Below are positions 1 to 8,463 of a DNA stretch of 59,135 nucleotides, piece by piece. How positions within the stretch are numbered: position 1 is the stretch's first letter; every line of letters begins with the position of its first letter. Both the position numbers and the translations under genes were made by a program. A model generated the notes under the pieces. The model made no database searches. It was not told the origin of the DNA and worked only from the letters and a program-made list of their open reading frames with translations. Location of the stretch: assembly GCA_046160865.1 (NCBI GenBank), contig JBJXHG010000080.1, forward strand, positions 1 to 59,135. The letters are read 5' to 3'. This DNA is from JBJXHG01 sp046160865. Its GTDB lineage: Bacteria > Planctomycetota > UBA1135 > GCA-002686595.

Positions 1-1139
1 GCCGACGCCGCTCGTGCGCGCGCGAGCCGCGAGCGGTGCGCTTCGACGCGCGCGGCCTGCTCGAGCGTCGGTGCGAACCCGCCGTGGCCGCGGCTCGCGC
101 GCGCGCGCGCCTGCTCGAGCCACGCGCTTGCGTCGCTCCACTGCTCGGCGCGCGCGGCGAGATCGACGAGCTGGAGCTCCGCCTCGAAGGCATCGCCCTC
201 GGCGATGGACGCGAGCGCGAGCGCGCTCGTGAGCGTCGCTCGAGCCGCGCTCGCAGCGCCAGCGCTCTTGCACTCGGCGATCCCGCGGTACACGAGCAAG
301 CGCGCGATTTGGAGCTCCGCCAAGTCGGGCGTCGCGAGCCACGTCGACAGCTCACTCCGCGCCGCGGCGTACTCGCGGGTGACGAGCAGCAGCGCGATGC
401 GGTCGAGGAACGCCGCGAAGCGCGTCTCTTCGTCGAAGGCTGCGTCGAGCTCGGCCGCGAAGTCACGCGCCGCCATGTCCGGCATCCCGCAGGCGAGGTA
501 CGCACGGCCGCGCAGTCCGAGCAAGCGCGGCCGCAGCCAAGCGTGCGCCTCCTCCGTCTGCTCGCGATCGAGCAGCGCGTCGATGGCCACCGTCGCGTGG
601 TCGAGCGCCTCGACGAGCGCGTCGCGCTCGAGACACAGGTTGGCCGCCATCCAGGCGAGAGTCGGGCGAAAGTTGCGCGATCCGGAGAACTCGGCCAGCG
701 CACGCACCAGCACGCGTTCCGATTCCGCGCGCTCGCCGCGCGCGATCCGCACGTGCGCTTCGATCATCGCGACGCGCGCGCGCGCCTCGACGTCGCCGAA
801 CCGGAGCGCGGCGTCGTGCGCCTCGACGATGCGCTCGAAGACCGGTGGCAGCACGGGCGCGCTGCCGTCCACGATCTGCGCGCGCCGCGCGGTGCCTTCG
901 ACGTACGCGGACGCGAACTCGGCGTCGACGTTCTCGTGCGCGGCCGCGCGCATGCGCGCGACGAGCTGTTCCAGCGCGAGCGCGTCGGAGGAGGCTTCCT
1001 CGACCCGTGCGCGCCAGCTCGGCTCACTGATCTGCGCGCCGACGATGACGCCGCCGAGGATCAGCGCGATCGCCGCGCGGCAAAGAACGGCGAGCTCGCG
1101 ACCGTGCCGCCGCCCGCGTCGTACACGATGACACGCCAT
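1..1139 (-). CDS. TPR-like membrane-anchored protein, N-terminal part (cut by window edge)
   Basis: An open minus-strand frame starts at an ATG at 1139 (MACHRVRRGR...) and runs off the left end, giving about 379 visible residues. A basic N-terminus is followed by one membrane segment (about residues 22-38, AIALILGGVIVG). The rest is Ala/Glu/Arg-rich helical repeats of TPR type, for example around RGRAYLACGMPDMAARDF. It overlaps the end of the anti-sigma-like gene by 79 bases and is the third gene of the sigma operon. In related operons of other bacteria the third gene often carries a C-terminal CHAT protease-like domain. That part would lie outside the window, so it is inference only. The plus-strand frame opposite is rejected as a shadow. 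Confidence 0.72.
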   Translation of the reverse strand, partial: MACHRVRRGRRHGRELAVLCRAAIALILGGVIVGAQISEPSWRARVEEASSDALALEQLVARMRAAAHENVDAEFASAYVEGTARRAQIVDGSAPVLPPVFERIVEAHDAALRFGDVEARARVAMIEAHVRIARGERAESERVLVRALAEFSGSRNFRPTLAWMAANLCLERDALVEALDHATVAIDALLDREQTEEAHAWLRPRLLGLRGRAYLACGMPDMAARDFAAELDAAFDEETRFAAFLDRIALLLVTREYAAARSELSTWLATPDLAELQIARLLVYRGIAECKSAGAASAARATLTSALALASIAEGDAFEAELQLVDLAARAEQWSDASAWLEQARARASRGHGGFAPTLEQAARVEAHRSRLARARAAS

Positions 1140-1756
1140 CGAATCTCGTCCGGCCATCCGTCGGTCTCGCCCGCAGACCCATGCCAGCGGTTCTCGGCGC
1201 TCGTCTTCCGCTCGATCTCGCGTGCGTTCGCATCGGCGATCACGAGCTCGAACTTTCCGCCGGGGGGCAGAGCGTAGCGCCACTCGAAGGCGTCGAACAC
1301 CGCGGCAGCGCCGAGCGGTGAGACCGCCTCGATGTGCGTGCTGCCGAGCAGCAAGTGATCCGTGCTCGATCCACTCCGCGCGACGAAGTACTGGAGCGCG
1401 AACACGAGCGCGAGGCTCGCCGCCAGAACGGCGATCCAACGCCTTCGCCGACGCGGGCGCGACGCATGCGACGGAACCGAGCCGCGCGTCGGCACGCCCG
1501 CGGCGCGCAACCGCTCGAGCCCTGCGGCCACGTCGACCGCATCCCGTGCGCGCGGACGTCGCGCGGCTTGGACCATGACGTCGCGCCGTTCGGAGTCGAG
1601 CTCGTCGATACGGCGCGCGAGCCGCGACAGGGCCGTCCACTGTTCACGACAGCGCACGCAGCCCTCGAGCTGACGGCGCGCGGCGGGTGAATCCACGGTG
1701 AGGTCGTCCGCGAGCAAGAGCGTGAGCAGCTCGTCGTGCTTCTCGTCGTGGATCAT
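1061..1756 (-). CDS. Anti-sigma-factor-like membrane protein with zinc-finger motif
   Basis: A 231-residue protein. Residues 30-40 hold a short C-x2-C motif (EGCVRCREQW) like the zinc-binding anti-sigma domain. The usual upstream His is not clear, so it may be degenerate. A single membrane helix follows a basic stretch at about residues 108-125 (WIAVLAASLALVFALQYF). The C-terminal 100 residues look extracytoplasmic. Its ATG overlaps the stop of the sigma gene (ATGA at 1753-1756), so the two are translationally coupled. The expected role is to hold the ECF sigma factor at the membrane until a signal arrives. Family placement comes from context plus motif; the signal is unknown. Confidence 0.75.
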   Translation of the reverse strand: MIHDEKHDELLTLLLADDLTVDSPAARRQLEGCVRCREQWTALSRLARRIDELDSERRDVMVQAARRPRARDAVDVAAGLERLRAAGVPTRGSVPSHASRPRRRRRWIAVLAASLALVFALQYFVARSGSSTDHLLLGSTHIEAVSPLGAAAVFDAFEWRYALPPGGKFELVIADANAREIERKTSAENRWHGSAGETDGWPDEIRWRVIVYDAGGGTVASSPFFAARRSR

Positions 1757-2379
1757 CGCGATCGTCCTTCGTCGCCCGACCTACGTCGGAGCACGTCGCT
1801 GAGCTTGCCGAGTCCGCGGTAGTAGCGGGTCTTCGCGGTGTTCGCCGAGATCCCCAGGCGCCTCGCGATGGCACGGAACGTCAGGTCGTCGAAATGCTTG
1901 CAGCGGATCACTTGCGCTTCGGCGGGGTCGATCTGCGCCAGTCCGTCGTGGATGTGCGCGAGGTCGAGCTCGTCGAGATCGAGCTCTGTCACACGCGGAT
2001 CGGACGGAACCCCGTCGCGCGCGCGCTCGCGGCGTTTCCTGCGCGCGGCGTTGCGCAGCTCGAATCGGGCGATGCCGTAGATCCAGGTCTCGAGCGCCGC
2101 TTCGCCGGTGAACGTGCCGAGCTTGCGCCACACGAGGACGAGCACGTCCTGCGACAAATCGGCGAGATCGTGATCGTCGAGGGGGCGACCGCACTGCGCG
2201 TTCTGCGCGTCGAGGATGCGTGGCACGCACTGCATGCGCTCGACGAAGCGATCCCACGCACGCGCATCGTCGCGCAGGATGCGCTGCACGAGCTCTAGAT
2301 CTTGCGCGCGCCGCTCGGCGGTCGACGGCGGCACCGCCGCGTCTGCTGCACGTGCCTGCGAATCGATGGGAGCTTCCAC
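1753..2379 (-). CDS. ECF-type RNA polymerase sigma factor
   Basis: A 208-residue sigma-70 family protein of ECF size. Region 2 is seen around DLSQDVLVLVWRKLGTF and the following TWIYGIARFELRNAARR. Region 4 is DLTFRAIARRLGISANTA followed by the typical KTRYYRGLGKL recognition helix. It binds core RNA polymerase and redirects it to a specific promoter set. It is the first gene of a minus-strand operon with an anti-sigma-like protein and a TPR protein. The start is the first ATG, after a roughly 90-base gap from the previous gene. An extended N-terminal tail of about 25 residues precedes region 2. The assignment is firm; the regulon is unknown. Confidence 0.93.
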   Translation of the reverse strand: MEAPIDSQARAADAAVPPSTAERRAQDLELVQRILRDDARAWDRFVERMQCVPRILDAQNAQCGRPLDDHDLADLSQDVLVLVWRKLGTFTGEAALETWIYGIARFELRNAARRKRRERARDGVPSDPRVTELDLDELDLAHIHDGLAQIDPAEAQVIRCKHFDDLTFRAIARRLGISANTAKTRYYRGLGKLSDVLRRRSGDEGRSR

Positions 2380-2471
2380 GCTTGCAGCCTGTGCGTCGCG
2401 CGACGTCGCGCAGGCGCAGTATAGCGGTTCGGACGAGCCGCAATGCGCGGAGCCGAGCGAGTGAGCGCGCT

Positions 2472-2813
2472 TCAGCGCGGCGGCAGCGCAACATCGCGTT
2501 CACGCACGTCGCGATTGAGCCGGTACAAGTGCGCGAGCAGCCGTGCGACCACCTCGAAGAGCTCGCCCGGAATCGTCGCGCCCACGTCGCAGCGCGAGAG
2601 GAGCTCGAGCAGGTCGCGGTCCTCGCGCACCGGCACACCGTTCTTGCGCGCGACATCGAGAATGCGCTGCGCGATCTCGCCATCGCCTTTCGCTGTGACC
2701 TGCGGAGCGGCCTCGGCGCCGAGCTGGTGTCGCAACGCGACCGCGCGCATGCGCGTCGGTCGCTCGGACAGCGTGCGGGGATCCGGCTGCGGCAACGAGT
2801 GCTCGGAACTCAT
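2472..2813 (-). CDS. FlhB C-terminal-domain-like protein (YlqH/FhlB type)
   Basis: A 113-residue protein resembling only the cytoplasmic C-terminal domain of the flagellar export switch protein FlhB. It has RAVALRHQ, then KGDGEIAQRILDVARKNGVP, then a D-L-L-ELLSRCDVG-IP-ELFEVVA segment. The membrane part of FlhB and the NPTH autocleavage motif are absent. Its ATG overlaps the stop of the FliK-like gene (ATGA at 2810-2813), so the two are made together. Stand-alone FlhB-C proteins next to a FliK-like protein are known in Bacillus and others (YlqG/YlqH). They are thought to modulate export substrate switching, although the exact function is not established. No other flagellar gene is in the window. 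Confidence 0.84.
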   Translation of the reverse strand: MSSEHSLPQPDPRTLSERPTRMRAVALRHQLGAEAAPQVTAKGDGEIAQRILDVARKNGVPVREDRDLLELLSRCDVGATIPGELFEVVARLLAHLYRLNRDVRERDVALPPR

Positions 2814-4258
2814 GCCGAGAGATCCATCAACGGGTGATCGCGGAGGAAGTGCGCTGCGGGCGCGTGCGGCACGAGCTCCGCGTGCGCGTCGTGCACGATC
2901 GAAATCTGCACGGCGCGACCATCGAGCGCGAGTACCTCGCACAGCGCGCCGCGCTGTGCTTCCAGTTGCTCGACGGTGCCCGCGTTCGCGACCGAGAGGC
3001 GCAGGAGGATGGAGGCGGGACGCAGGAAAACGTCCGCACGGATCGGGCCGAGCTGCGAAAAGTCGACAGCCACCTCGATCCGCTCGGACCCTTCGTCGTC
3101 CGTCTCGCGTTCTGCGTCGCTCGCGCGCTTGCCCGCGAAGAGTAGGTGCGCCGACGCGAACCGATCCCCGTCCGGAACGGCGAGCGTGAGGTGCCACGGC
3201 TCGCCGAATCGGTTGCGTGCGATGTGCAGCAACTGCTCGGCTTCGAGCGCGTCGATCGAACGGTCGACGAGTTCGCGTTCCGTGCCCGCATTCAGCTCGC
3301 TCGCAGCGCGCAAGAGCTTCGACTTGAGGTCGCGATCCAGGAAGTCGCGCACGCCGGCGGCGAGCAGCGTGCGCGGCGCGAAGCCGAAGAGCGCGAGCAG
3401 TTTTTCGACCGTTCCGCTCTCGCGCAGGAAGCGCGCGTCGAATTGCACCGGCGCAGCGCTCGGGCCAGTCGCGTTATCCGCTTCGTGCGGCGTCGCCGCC
3501 AGCGCACGGGTCCAGGACGCGCGCAGGATGCGAACGAGCAGCGTGAGTGGATCCGTGTCGCGCGCAGCAGGCGCTGCGACGGACGCGCGCGCGAACTCGG
3601 TGATCGCCGCGGCGAGGATGCGCTCGATGCGCTGCAGCGCCTCGGCGTCGCCGGGGATCGCGCCTTCGACTTTGGCGCGTTCGATCCACGCGCGCGCGAT
3701 CTCCAACGACGCGGCGTCGTCCACGAGTTGCTCGGGCAGGTCGCCGGTCGCGCTCGCGAGCAGCGCGGCTTCGGTGCCGAGTCCGGATCGGGAGACCAGC
3801 GCGGCGAGATCCGTCCCGCTCGCGAGCGGCTCGAACGCGTGCAACGCGAGGCTCTCGAGAAGCTCGCGCAGCGCTGGCGACGCGACATTCGGCGTCGTCC
3901 GACCAAGCGCTTGCAGCGACTCGAGCAGTTCACCCGCGGGAAGCTCGCGGCCGATCACGGTGCGCAGCGCGGTGAGCAGGAGCGACTCGTCGTGCGATCC
4001 TTCGGCGACCAAGCGCAGCACAAGCCCGTCACCGTGACCCTCGGCGCGTGCGAGGAAGCGCTGACCGGGCTCGAGCTTCACCTGCGTCTCGGCCGTGACA
4101 CGCCGTCCCGCGATTCCGAGCACGACGGTGCCGCCGTCGAGTGTCTCGATCACCTCGCCGGCGACGATTCGGCCGTCCGCGAGCACCTGTGCCAGCTCGC
4201 TGGCGGCGGGTGCACGGGTCGACGCCGCCGCACCGGAAATGTTGATGATCGGATCCAT
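2810..4258 (-). CDS. FliK-like flagellar hook-length control protein
   Basis: A 482-residue protein. The N-terminal half is low-complexity Ala/Leu/Glu-rich. The C-terminal 100 residues resemble the globular FliK C-terminal domain (Flg_hook): a VDFSQLGPIRADVFLRPAS-like strand pair, then ILLRLSVANAGTVEQLEAQR, then L..L.GR.VQISIV. FliK measures hook length and triggers the export specificity switch through FlhB, which fits the FlhB-C-like gene fused to its stop codon. The frame is open further upstream, but the ATG at 4258 (MDPIINISGAAAS) begins the typical protein, and the upstream bases belong to an intergenic repeat. It could instead be a non-flagellar YlqG-type homologue, because no hook or basal body gene is visible nearby. 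Confidence 0.78.
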   Translation of the reverse strand: MDPIINISGAAASTRAPAASELAQVLADGRIVAGEVIETLDGGTVVLGIAGRRVTAETQVKLEPGQRFLARAEGHGDGLVLRLVAEGSHDESLLLTALRTVIGRELPAGELLESLQALGRTTPNVASPALRELLESLALHAFEPLASGTDLAALVSRSGLGTEAALLASATGDLPEQLVDDAASLEIARAWIERAKVEGAIPGDAEALQRIERILAAAITEFARASVAAPAARDTDPLTLLVRILRASWTRALAATPHEADNATGPSAAPVQFDARFLRESGTVEKLLALFGFAPRTLLAAGVRDFLDRDLKSKLLRAASELNAGTERELVDRSIDALEAEQLLHIARNRFGEPWHLTLAVPDGDRFASAHLLFAGKRASDAERETDDEGSERIEVAVDFSQLGPIRADVFLRPASILLRLSVANAGTVEQLEAQRGALCEVLALDGRAVQISIVHDAHAELVPHAPAAHFLRDHPLMDLSA

Positions 4259-4260
4259 GC

Positions 4261-4430
4261 GCGAGCCCGTGTGTCTCACCGCATCCGATGGAGGTCGTGC
4301 CAGCTCGTTCGGGGCCGGGCGCTGCAACGGAGTCGACCGCGGCCAGCGAAGTTCGATCTCGATTCGACAACGCCACGCCGAGCGAACGGGCGCGACCGCA
4401 GCAGGATGTGGTGAGAAACGCCGGGCGAGG
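4261..4430. repeat. Inverted pair of the intergenic repeat family
   Basis: A reverse copy lies at 4261-4289 (core TCTCACCGCATCC). A forward copy lies at 4391-4430 (CGCGACCGCAGCAGG, then ATGTGGTGAGAAACG). The two cores are complementary, so the transcript could form a long stem. The pair occupies the leader of the fliK-like gene. Related copies occur at 16.75-17.08, 21.2, 35.2 and 59.1 kb. Confidence 0.65.
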
Positions 4431-4490
4431 GGAATGCCGCCTGGGTTATCGGCCACGATTCACGGCGCATGAGCCCGCCCTGAAATGCAA

Positions 4491-4516
4491 CCGCCCCGGC
4501 GCAGAGGCCGGGGCGG
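4491..4516 (-). terminator. Perfect 10-bp hairpin after the secreted-protein gene
   Basis: CCGCCCCGGC at 4491-4500 and GCCGGGGCGG at 4507-4516 form a perfect GC-rich stem with a 6-base loop. It lies 24 bases beyond the stop of the minus-strand gene at 4540, followed on the minus strand by TTGCATTT. The U-tract is weak, so it may be an imperfect terminator or an mRNA end stabiliser. It separates the second sigma operon from the fliK-like gene. Confidence 0.6.
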
Positions 4517-4539
4517 TGTCCATCGAGCGCACGGGGCTC

Positions 4540-5199
4540 TCAGTGCATTTGCGTGAGGCTGACGGTCTCGCGGCCGGAAGCCACATGAACGATCGTGCGC
4601 AAGCCGCTCTTCGACTCGATCGACGCACGCAGCGGAGTCGACTGCAACGCACCGCTCGCGTCGAGCGCTTGGATCGGCAGCACGGTGAACCCGGGCAAAG
4701 CAGCCGTCGCGGCAGCTCGCGAGCCGAGCAGACCCACTGCGGTGGACGCGGGACCGAGCGTCTGCGGAACCGCCATTCCGATCTCGATCGACGCGCTGCG
4801 CACCGCTTGGCGGTCGAGCAAGAGCTGAACACGGCCGTGGAACACGAGGCGCACGCGCTGCGCACGCGGATCCACCAGCTGGAACGTCACGTTGGTACCG
4901 CCGCGCACGCCGACGAGCGCAGACCACACGTCCTCGAACCGGCCCTCGACGTAGAACGCCGCATGCGGATCGTTCCATGCGCGCGTGATCGGCAGGCTTT
5001 CGTTGAGCGCCGGCAGCGTGCCGATCGTCTCGTCGCCCGCGGCAGCCGGAGGAGGCGGCAGCGTGTTGTTGCCACCGACCGGTCCGCTGTTGCGCTCTTG
5101 CGCTTCCAATCGCGCGCCCAAGGCGAGCGCGACAACACCGAGCGCCGCCAACCACAGTCTGCGAGCCGAGCTCGCGCTTCCAAGATTCGGGTACTTCAT
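4540..5199 (-). CDS. Secreted protein of unknown function, third gene of sigma operon
   Basis: A 219-residue protein with an N-terminal signal peptide (basic start, then LWLAALGVVALALGARLEAQ, cleavage probably after the AQ region near residue 34). A proline-rich linker is followed by a mostly beta-type domain, with WNDPHAAFYVEGRFEDVWS and VTFQLVDPRAQRVRLVF visible. No family is recognised. Its ATG overlaps the stop of the zinc-finger/TPR gene (ATGA at 5196-5199), so it is cotranslated with it and probably belongs to the same stress-response unit. A strong hairpin lies just downstream. It may be a periplasmic sensor or a target of the sigma factor; nothing in the sequence decides this. Confidence 0.75.
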   Translation of the reverse strand: MKYPNLGSASSARRLWLAALGVVALALGARLEAQERNSGPVGGNNTLPPPPAAAGDETIGTLPALNESLPITRAWNDPHAAFYVEGRFEDVWSALVGVRGGTNVTFQLVDPRAQRVRLVFHGRVQLLLDRQAVRSASIEIGMAVPQTLGPASTAVGLLGSRAAATAALPGFTVLPIQALDASGALQSTPLRASIESKSGLRTIVHVASGRETVSLTQMH

Positions 5200-6260
5200 G
5201 GCATTTCCTCTGGGCCACCCAGGTCGCCGCCGACCTCAGGTGCCGTCGGGCTAAACAGTTCGGGACAAGTCGAAACCAACTCCTCCACAAACCCTCTTTG
5301 CTCATCGATCGCGGCGCGCAACTTCGGAGAGCGCGCGAACAAATCCGCGACTTCACTCACGCGCGCCGGATGGCGATCCAACAGCTCCCGGAAGTACGCG
5401 AGCGAGCGCTTGGGCTCCCCCATCAACGCGTACACCATTCCGAGGTTGAAGCGCGCGACGAAGAAGCGGTCGTCGAGATCGGCGAGTCCGCTGATCGTCA
5501 CCCAGCGCCAGCACGCGAGCGCCTTTTTGTAGTTCTTCTCGGACGAATGCAGCCGGCCGAGCTGGATCGCAGCGTGACCGCGGTTCGTCTCCTCGACCGC
5601 CGTGTTGAAGATGCGCCGGTATTCCTCGGCAGCGCGGATGCGCCGGCCTTCGCGCGCGTGCAGAAACGCGAGATAGAGCTGTGCCTCCTCGTGCGAGGGA
5701 TCGGCCGCGATCGCTTCCTCCAGCAGACGGTGACCCTTCTCGAGCGGCTTCTCGATCTTCTCCAGCCGTCCGTTGAGCAGCGAGCGAGCCACTCTCCAGT
5801 CGACGCCGCCCGCCGAATCCTTGCCGGTCAGGAGCACGCCGTCGACGAACCCGCGGCCGCGAACCTGCGTCGGCTCGAGCGGCACGGTCGCTTCGAAGAT
5901 GCGCTCGCGGAAGCCTGGATCGATCGCGGCGACGACGTACGCCTTGCCCAGCTGGTAGAAGATCGTCGCGAGACGGTGAACGAGGTCGATGTTTTGCGCA
6001 GCCTCACCCATCTGCGCCCCCGTGAGCATCGCAAAGCGCGCGAAGAGACGATCGGGGTCCGCGATGTCGCGATGCAGCTTCACTTGCGTGCGCGTGTCAT
6101 CGAAGAAAGTGCGGCAGCAGTCGCAAGACTCGAGGTGGACGAGCGCGCGTCCTGCCGCAACTTCGTCGATCTCGTTGTCGACCAGGCACGAGAGGTCGAC
6201 CTGGAAGTTGGAGCAGACCGCGCCCTGGTCGTCTTGCCAGCCGTCTGTGTTCATCGTCAT
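5196..6260 (-). CDS. Zinc-finger anti-sigma-like protein with TPR repeats
   Basis: About 354 residues. The first 80 residues hold a cysteine pattern (VCSNFQVDLSCLVDNEI, then HLESCDCCRTFFDD) like the zinc-finger fold of cytoplasmic anti-sigma proteins. The C-terminal half contains TPR units, seen at HEEAQLYLAFLHAREGRRI and FNLGMVYALMGEPKRSLAYF. No membrane helix is evident. The first ATG (6260) overlaps the sigma gene stop; a second ATG at 6254 lies 9 bases after a GGAGGA ribosome site and may be the true start. The likely role is binding and control of the neighbouring sigma factor through the zinc finger, with the TPR part receiving a partner. The regulatory role is inferred from order and motif. 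Confidence 0.8.
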   Translation of the reverse strand: MTMNTDGWQDDQGAVCSNFQVDLSCLVDNEIDEVAAGRALVHLESCDCCRTFFDDTRTQVKLHRDIADPDRLFARFAMLTGAQMGEAAQNIDLVHRLATIFYQLGKAYVVAAIDPGFRERIFEATVPLEPTQVRGRGFVDGVLLTGKDSAGGVDWRVARSLLNGRLEKIEKPLEKGHRLLEEAIAADPSHEEAQLYLAFLHAREGRRIRAAEEYRRIFNTAVEETNRGHAAIQLGRLHSSEKNYKKALACWRWVTISGLADLDDRFFVARFNLGMVYALMGEPKRSLAYFRELLDRHPARVSEVADLFARSPKLRAAIDEQRGFVEELVSTCPELFSPTAPEVGGDLGGPEEMP

Positions 6261-7117
6261 TCGTCCTCCAGAGCCGCGTGGCCGGAATCGTCCGCATCGA
6301 GCCGCGACTTCGGTTCGCGTGCCGGGCGGCAATCCGGCGAAAGTCCGTCGAAGACCCGTCGCATGGAACGGTGGATCTTTCGGCGCGCACGGAAGATCAC
6401 CATCTTCAGGTTCTCCAGCTTGATCTCGAGCTCGTCGGCGGCTTCGCGGTAGCTCTTCTCCCTTACCTCCACCAACAGCAGCGCCCTACGCTCGCGTTCG
6501 GAGAGCATCGCGTAAAACCGCAAGTAGAGGTGCAAGTACGTCACGTAGACGCGCGTGCACTCGAGTCGGCTCTCGTGTTCGATCGCCCCGGACAGCGGGT
6601 TGTGAACGTGCAACTCAGGTTGCTCGGACAGGTCCTCGAAAGGCACTTCGGCGCGGCCCCCGCGTCCGAGCGCGCGCAGATGCTTCAGCACCGTGTTGCG
6701 CACGATCATCGCCGACCAAACCCGGAAGGCGTCCTCGCGCTCCGCGTTGAAGCGGTGCGGATAGCGATAGATGTTGAAAAAGACCTCTTGCAGGACGTCG
6801 TGCGGATCCGCCTTGCTCGCGTAGCGACGCAATCTGCCCGCGACCTGGATCAGGAGGTGCGGACTGTTCAGCTCGTAGAGCAGGCCAAACGCGCCGCGGC
6901 CCTTCTGCAGCCGAAAGGCCTCCATCAAGCGCGTCGAGACGGCGTCGCGGATCGACTCGGAACTCCGCGCGGGCTCCTGAAGCAGCGCAAGGACGCCGTC
7001 TTGATCGGATTGCGCGAGTTCACCGTCGAGCGCCCGCACGCGCGCAGCGAGTCGCGCACGCAGCCCCTCGCCCTCCCAAGTTGCGGGGAGAGCGCCGAGT
7101 AGGTCGCTCACCTGCAT
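6257..7117 (-). CDS. Sigma-70 family (ECF-like) sigma factor, long form
   Basis: A 286-residue sigma factor with a roughly 110-residue N-terminal helical extension. Region 2 is at DPHDVLQEVFFNIYRYPHRF and the following VWSAMIVRNTVLKHLR. Region 4 is at LSERERRALLLVEVREKSY, then REAADELEIKLENLKMVI and FRARRKIHR. The start ATG at 7117 has a GAGG site a few bases upstream (GCGAGGCGAAATG); longer readings have no coding character. It heads the operon with the zinc-finger/TPR protein (ATGA overlap) and a secreted protein. It resembles the large Planctomycete/Myxobacterial sigma groups in which a soluble zinc-finger protein follows the sigma gene. Its target promoters are unknown. Confidence 0.9.
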   Translation of the reverse strand: MQVSDLLGALPATWEGEGLRARLAARVRALDGELAQSDQDGVLALLQEPARSSESIRDAVSTRLMEAFRLQKGRGAFGLLYELNSPHLLIQVAGRLRRYASKADPHDVLQEVFFNIYRYPHRFNAEREDAFRVWSAMIVRNTVLKHLRALGRGGRAEVPFEDLSEQPELHVHNPLSGAIEHESRLECTRVYVTYLHLYLRFYAMLSERERRALLLVEVREKSYREAADELEIKLENLKMVIFRARRKIHRSMRRVFDGLSPDCRPAREPKSRLDADDSGHAALEDE

Positions 7118-7344
7118 TTCGCCTCGCGGGGGATCGGGGTCATGAGGTGCCGGTGGGGGTGCCGGCCCGAAAGTGATTCTATGGCGGTCGCTCCCGCCGG
7201 TAACAGAAACTGAACCGGCTGCTAGCGTGACTTCCGGAAGTGGGGCTCCGGCAGGGACCAACGACGACGGGCGCCGAGAACGACGGGCCGCAGCCGCGGC
7301 TTCCGACGAACCGAACGTGGACCGTACCGGAGCTTCGCTCCAGG

Positions 7345-8463
7345 ATGGATTTCGTGGGACGTGAGCAACGCGCGATCGAGATCGCTCGCGAGATCGGGTT
7401 CGACCTCGCCGGCATCGCACCCCTTCGGCCGCCCGCGGACGCCGAGCGCTTCGACCGCTGGCTCGCGCAGGGACACCACGCCTCGATGGCTTACCTCGAG
7501 CGCAACCGCGACCGCATCGTCGACCCCCGCCGCGTCGAGCCGACCGGTCGAAGTTTGCTCGTCGTCGGTCTGGCGCATGCGCGAGCGCCGACAGCGCTGG
7601 CCGACGGAGCGCGCGTCGCACGTTATGCCGCCGGCCGCGACTATCACAACGTCATGACGCGCATGTTGCGCAAACTCGCCAAGCGCCTCGATGCCGAGGG
7701 GCTGGGCGCCGCGCGCGGAATCGTCGACGCCGGCCCCCTTCTCGAGCGCTCACACGCCGTGGAGGCGGGACTCGGGTTCGCGTCCAAGGCCGCCAACCTC
7801 CTCCACCCTCGTTTCGGGCCATGGTTCTTCCTGGGGGAGCTGATTCTCACGGTCGATCTCGCGCCCACGGAAGCGCCGGTCAACGGCTCGTGCGGCACAT
7901 GCACCGCGTGCATCGATGCGTGCCCGACCGGCGCCCTAGTCGAGCCGGGCGTGCTCGACGCGCGCAAGTGCATCAGCTACCAGACCATTGAGAACCGCGG
8001 CGCGATCCCCGACGACCTGCGCGCGTCGATCGGTGGGTGGGTCTTCGGCTGCGACGTGTGCTCGGAGGTTTGTCCATGGGGAAGTCGTACGGCGGACTTC
8101 GCTTCCCGCTTCGGGACGCACTCCGCAATCGCAGACGCCGGGCTCGTGGAGTGGATCGAGCTCGGTGACCGCTTCCAGGCCGCGTGCGAGGGGTCTCCAG
8201 TCCGCCGTCCCGGCCGGGCGGGCCTCGCCCGCAACGCCGCGATCGTGCTCGGCAACCAGCCGAGCGAGCGCGGCCGCCGAGCGCTGCTCCACGCGCTGAC
8301 ATTCGATCCGTCGGTCGTCGTCCGCGAGGCCTCCGCGTGGGCGCTTTCCCGCGCGCACGGAGGCGACGCCGGCGTCAAGGACCAGATCGCGCGCGCCGGC
8401 GAGCGAGAAACGGACGCGGCCGCGCGCGAGGCGATGGCCCGTCACCTCGCCCGGACGGACTGA
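7345..8463 (+). CDS. queG: Epoxyqueuosine reductase QueG
   Basis: A 372-residue cobalamin- and iron-sulfur-dependent enzyme that reduces epoxyqueuosine to queuosine in the tRNA wobble position, the last step of queuosine synthesis. Two ferredoxin-type cysteine sets are visible: C183, C186, C189, C193 (SCGTCTACIDACP) and C236, C239, C243 (CDVCSEVCPWG). The catalytic-Asp region DAGPLLERSHA is near residue 128. The C-terminus carries HEAT-like helices, as in the family. The ATG at 7345 (MDFVGREQRA) was chosen because upstream residues are not family-like. Divergent from the sigma operon. queA, the preceding pathway step, lies 7 kb away on the other strand. Confidence 0.95.
   Translation: MDFVGREQRAIEIAREIGFDLAGIAPLRPPADAERFDRWLAQGHHASMAYLERNRDRIVDPRRVEPTGRSLLVVGLAHARAPTALADGARVARYAAGRDYHNVMTRMLRKLAKRLDAEGLGAARGIVDAGPLLERSHAVEAGLGFASKAANLLHPRFGPWFFLGELILTVDLAPTEAPVNGSCGTCTACIDACPTGALVEPGVLDARKCISYQTIENRGAIPDDLRASIGGWVFGCDVCSEVCPWGSRTADFASRFGTHSAIADAGLVEWIELGDRFQAACEGSPVRRPGRAGLARNAAIVLGNQPSERGRRALLHALTFDPSVVVREASAWALSRAHGGDAGVKDQIARAGERETDAAAREAMARHLARTD

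Noticed and set aside
36..1277. Long plus-strand open frame opposite the anti-sigma and TPR genes
   Set aside because: Its product is Arg/His/Ala-rich with no domain, and the minus-strand frame gives coherent protein features. It is an antisense shadow of high-GC coding DNA.
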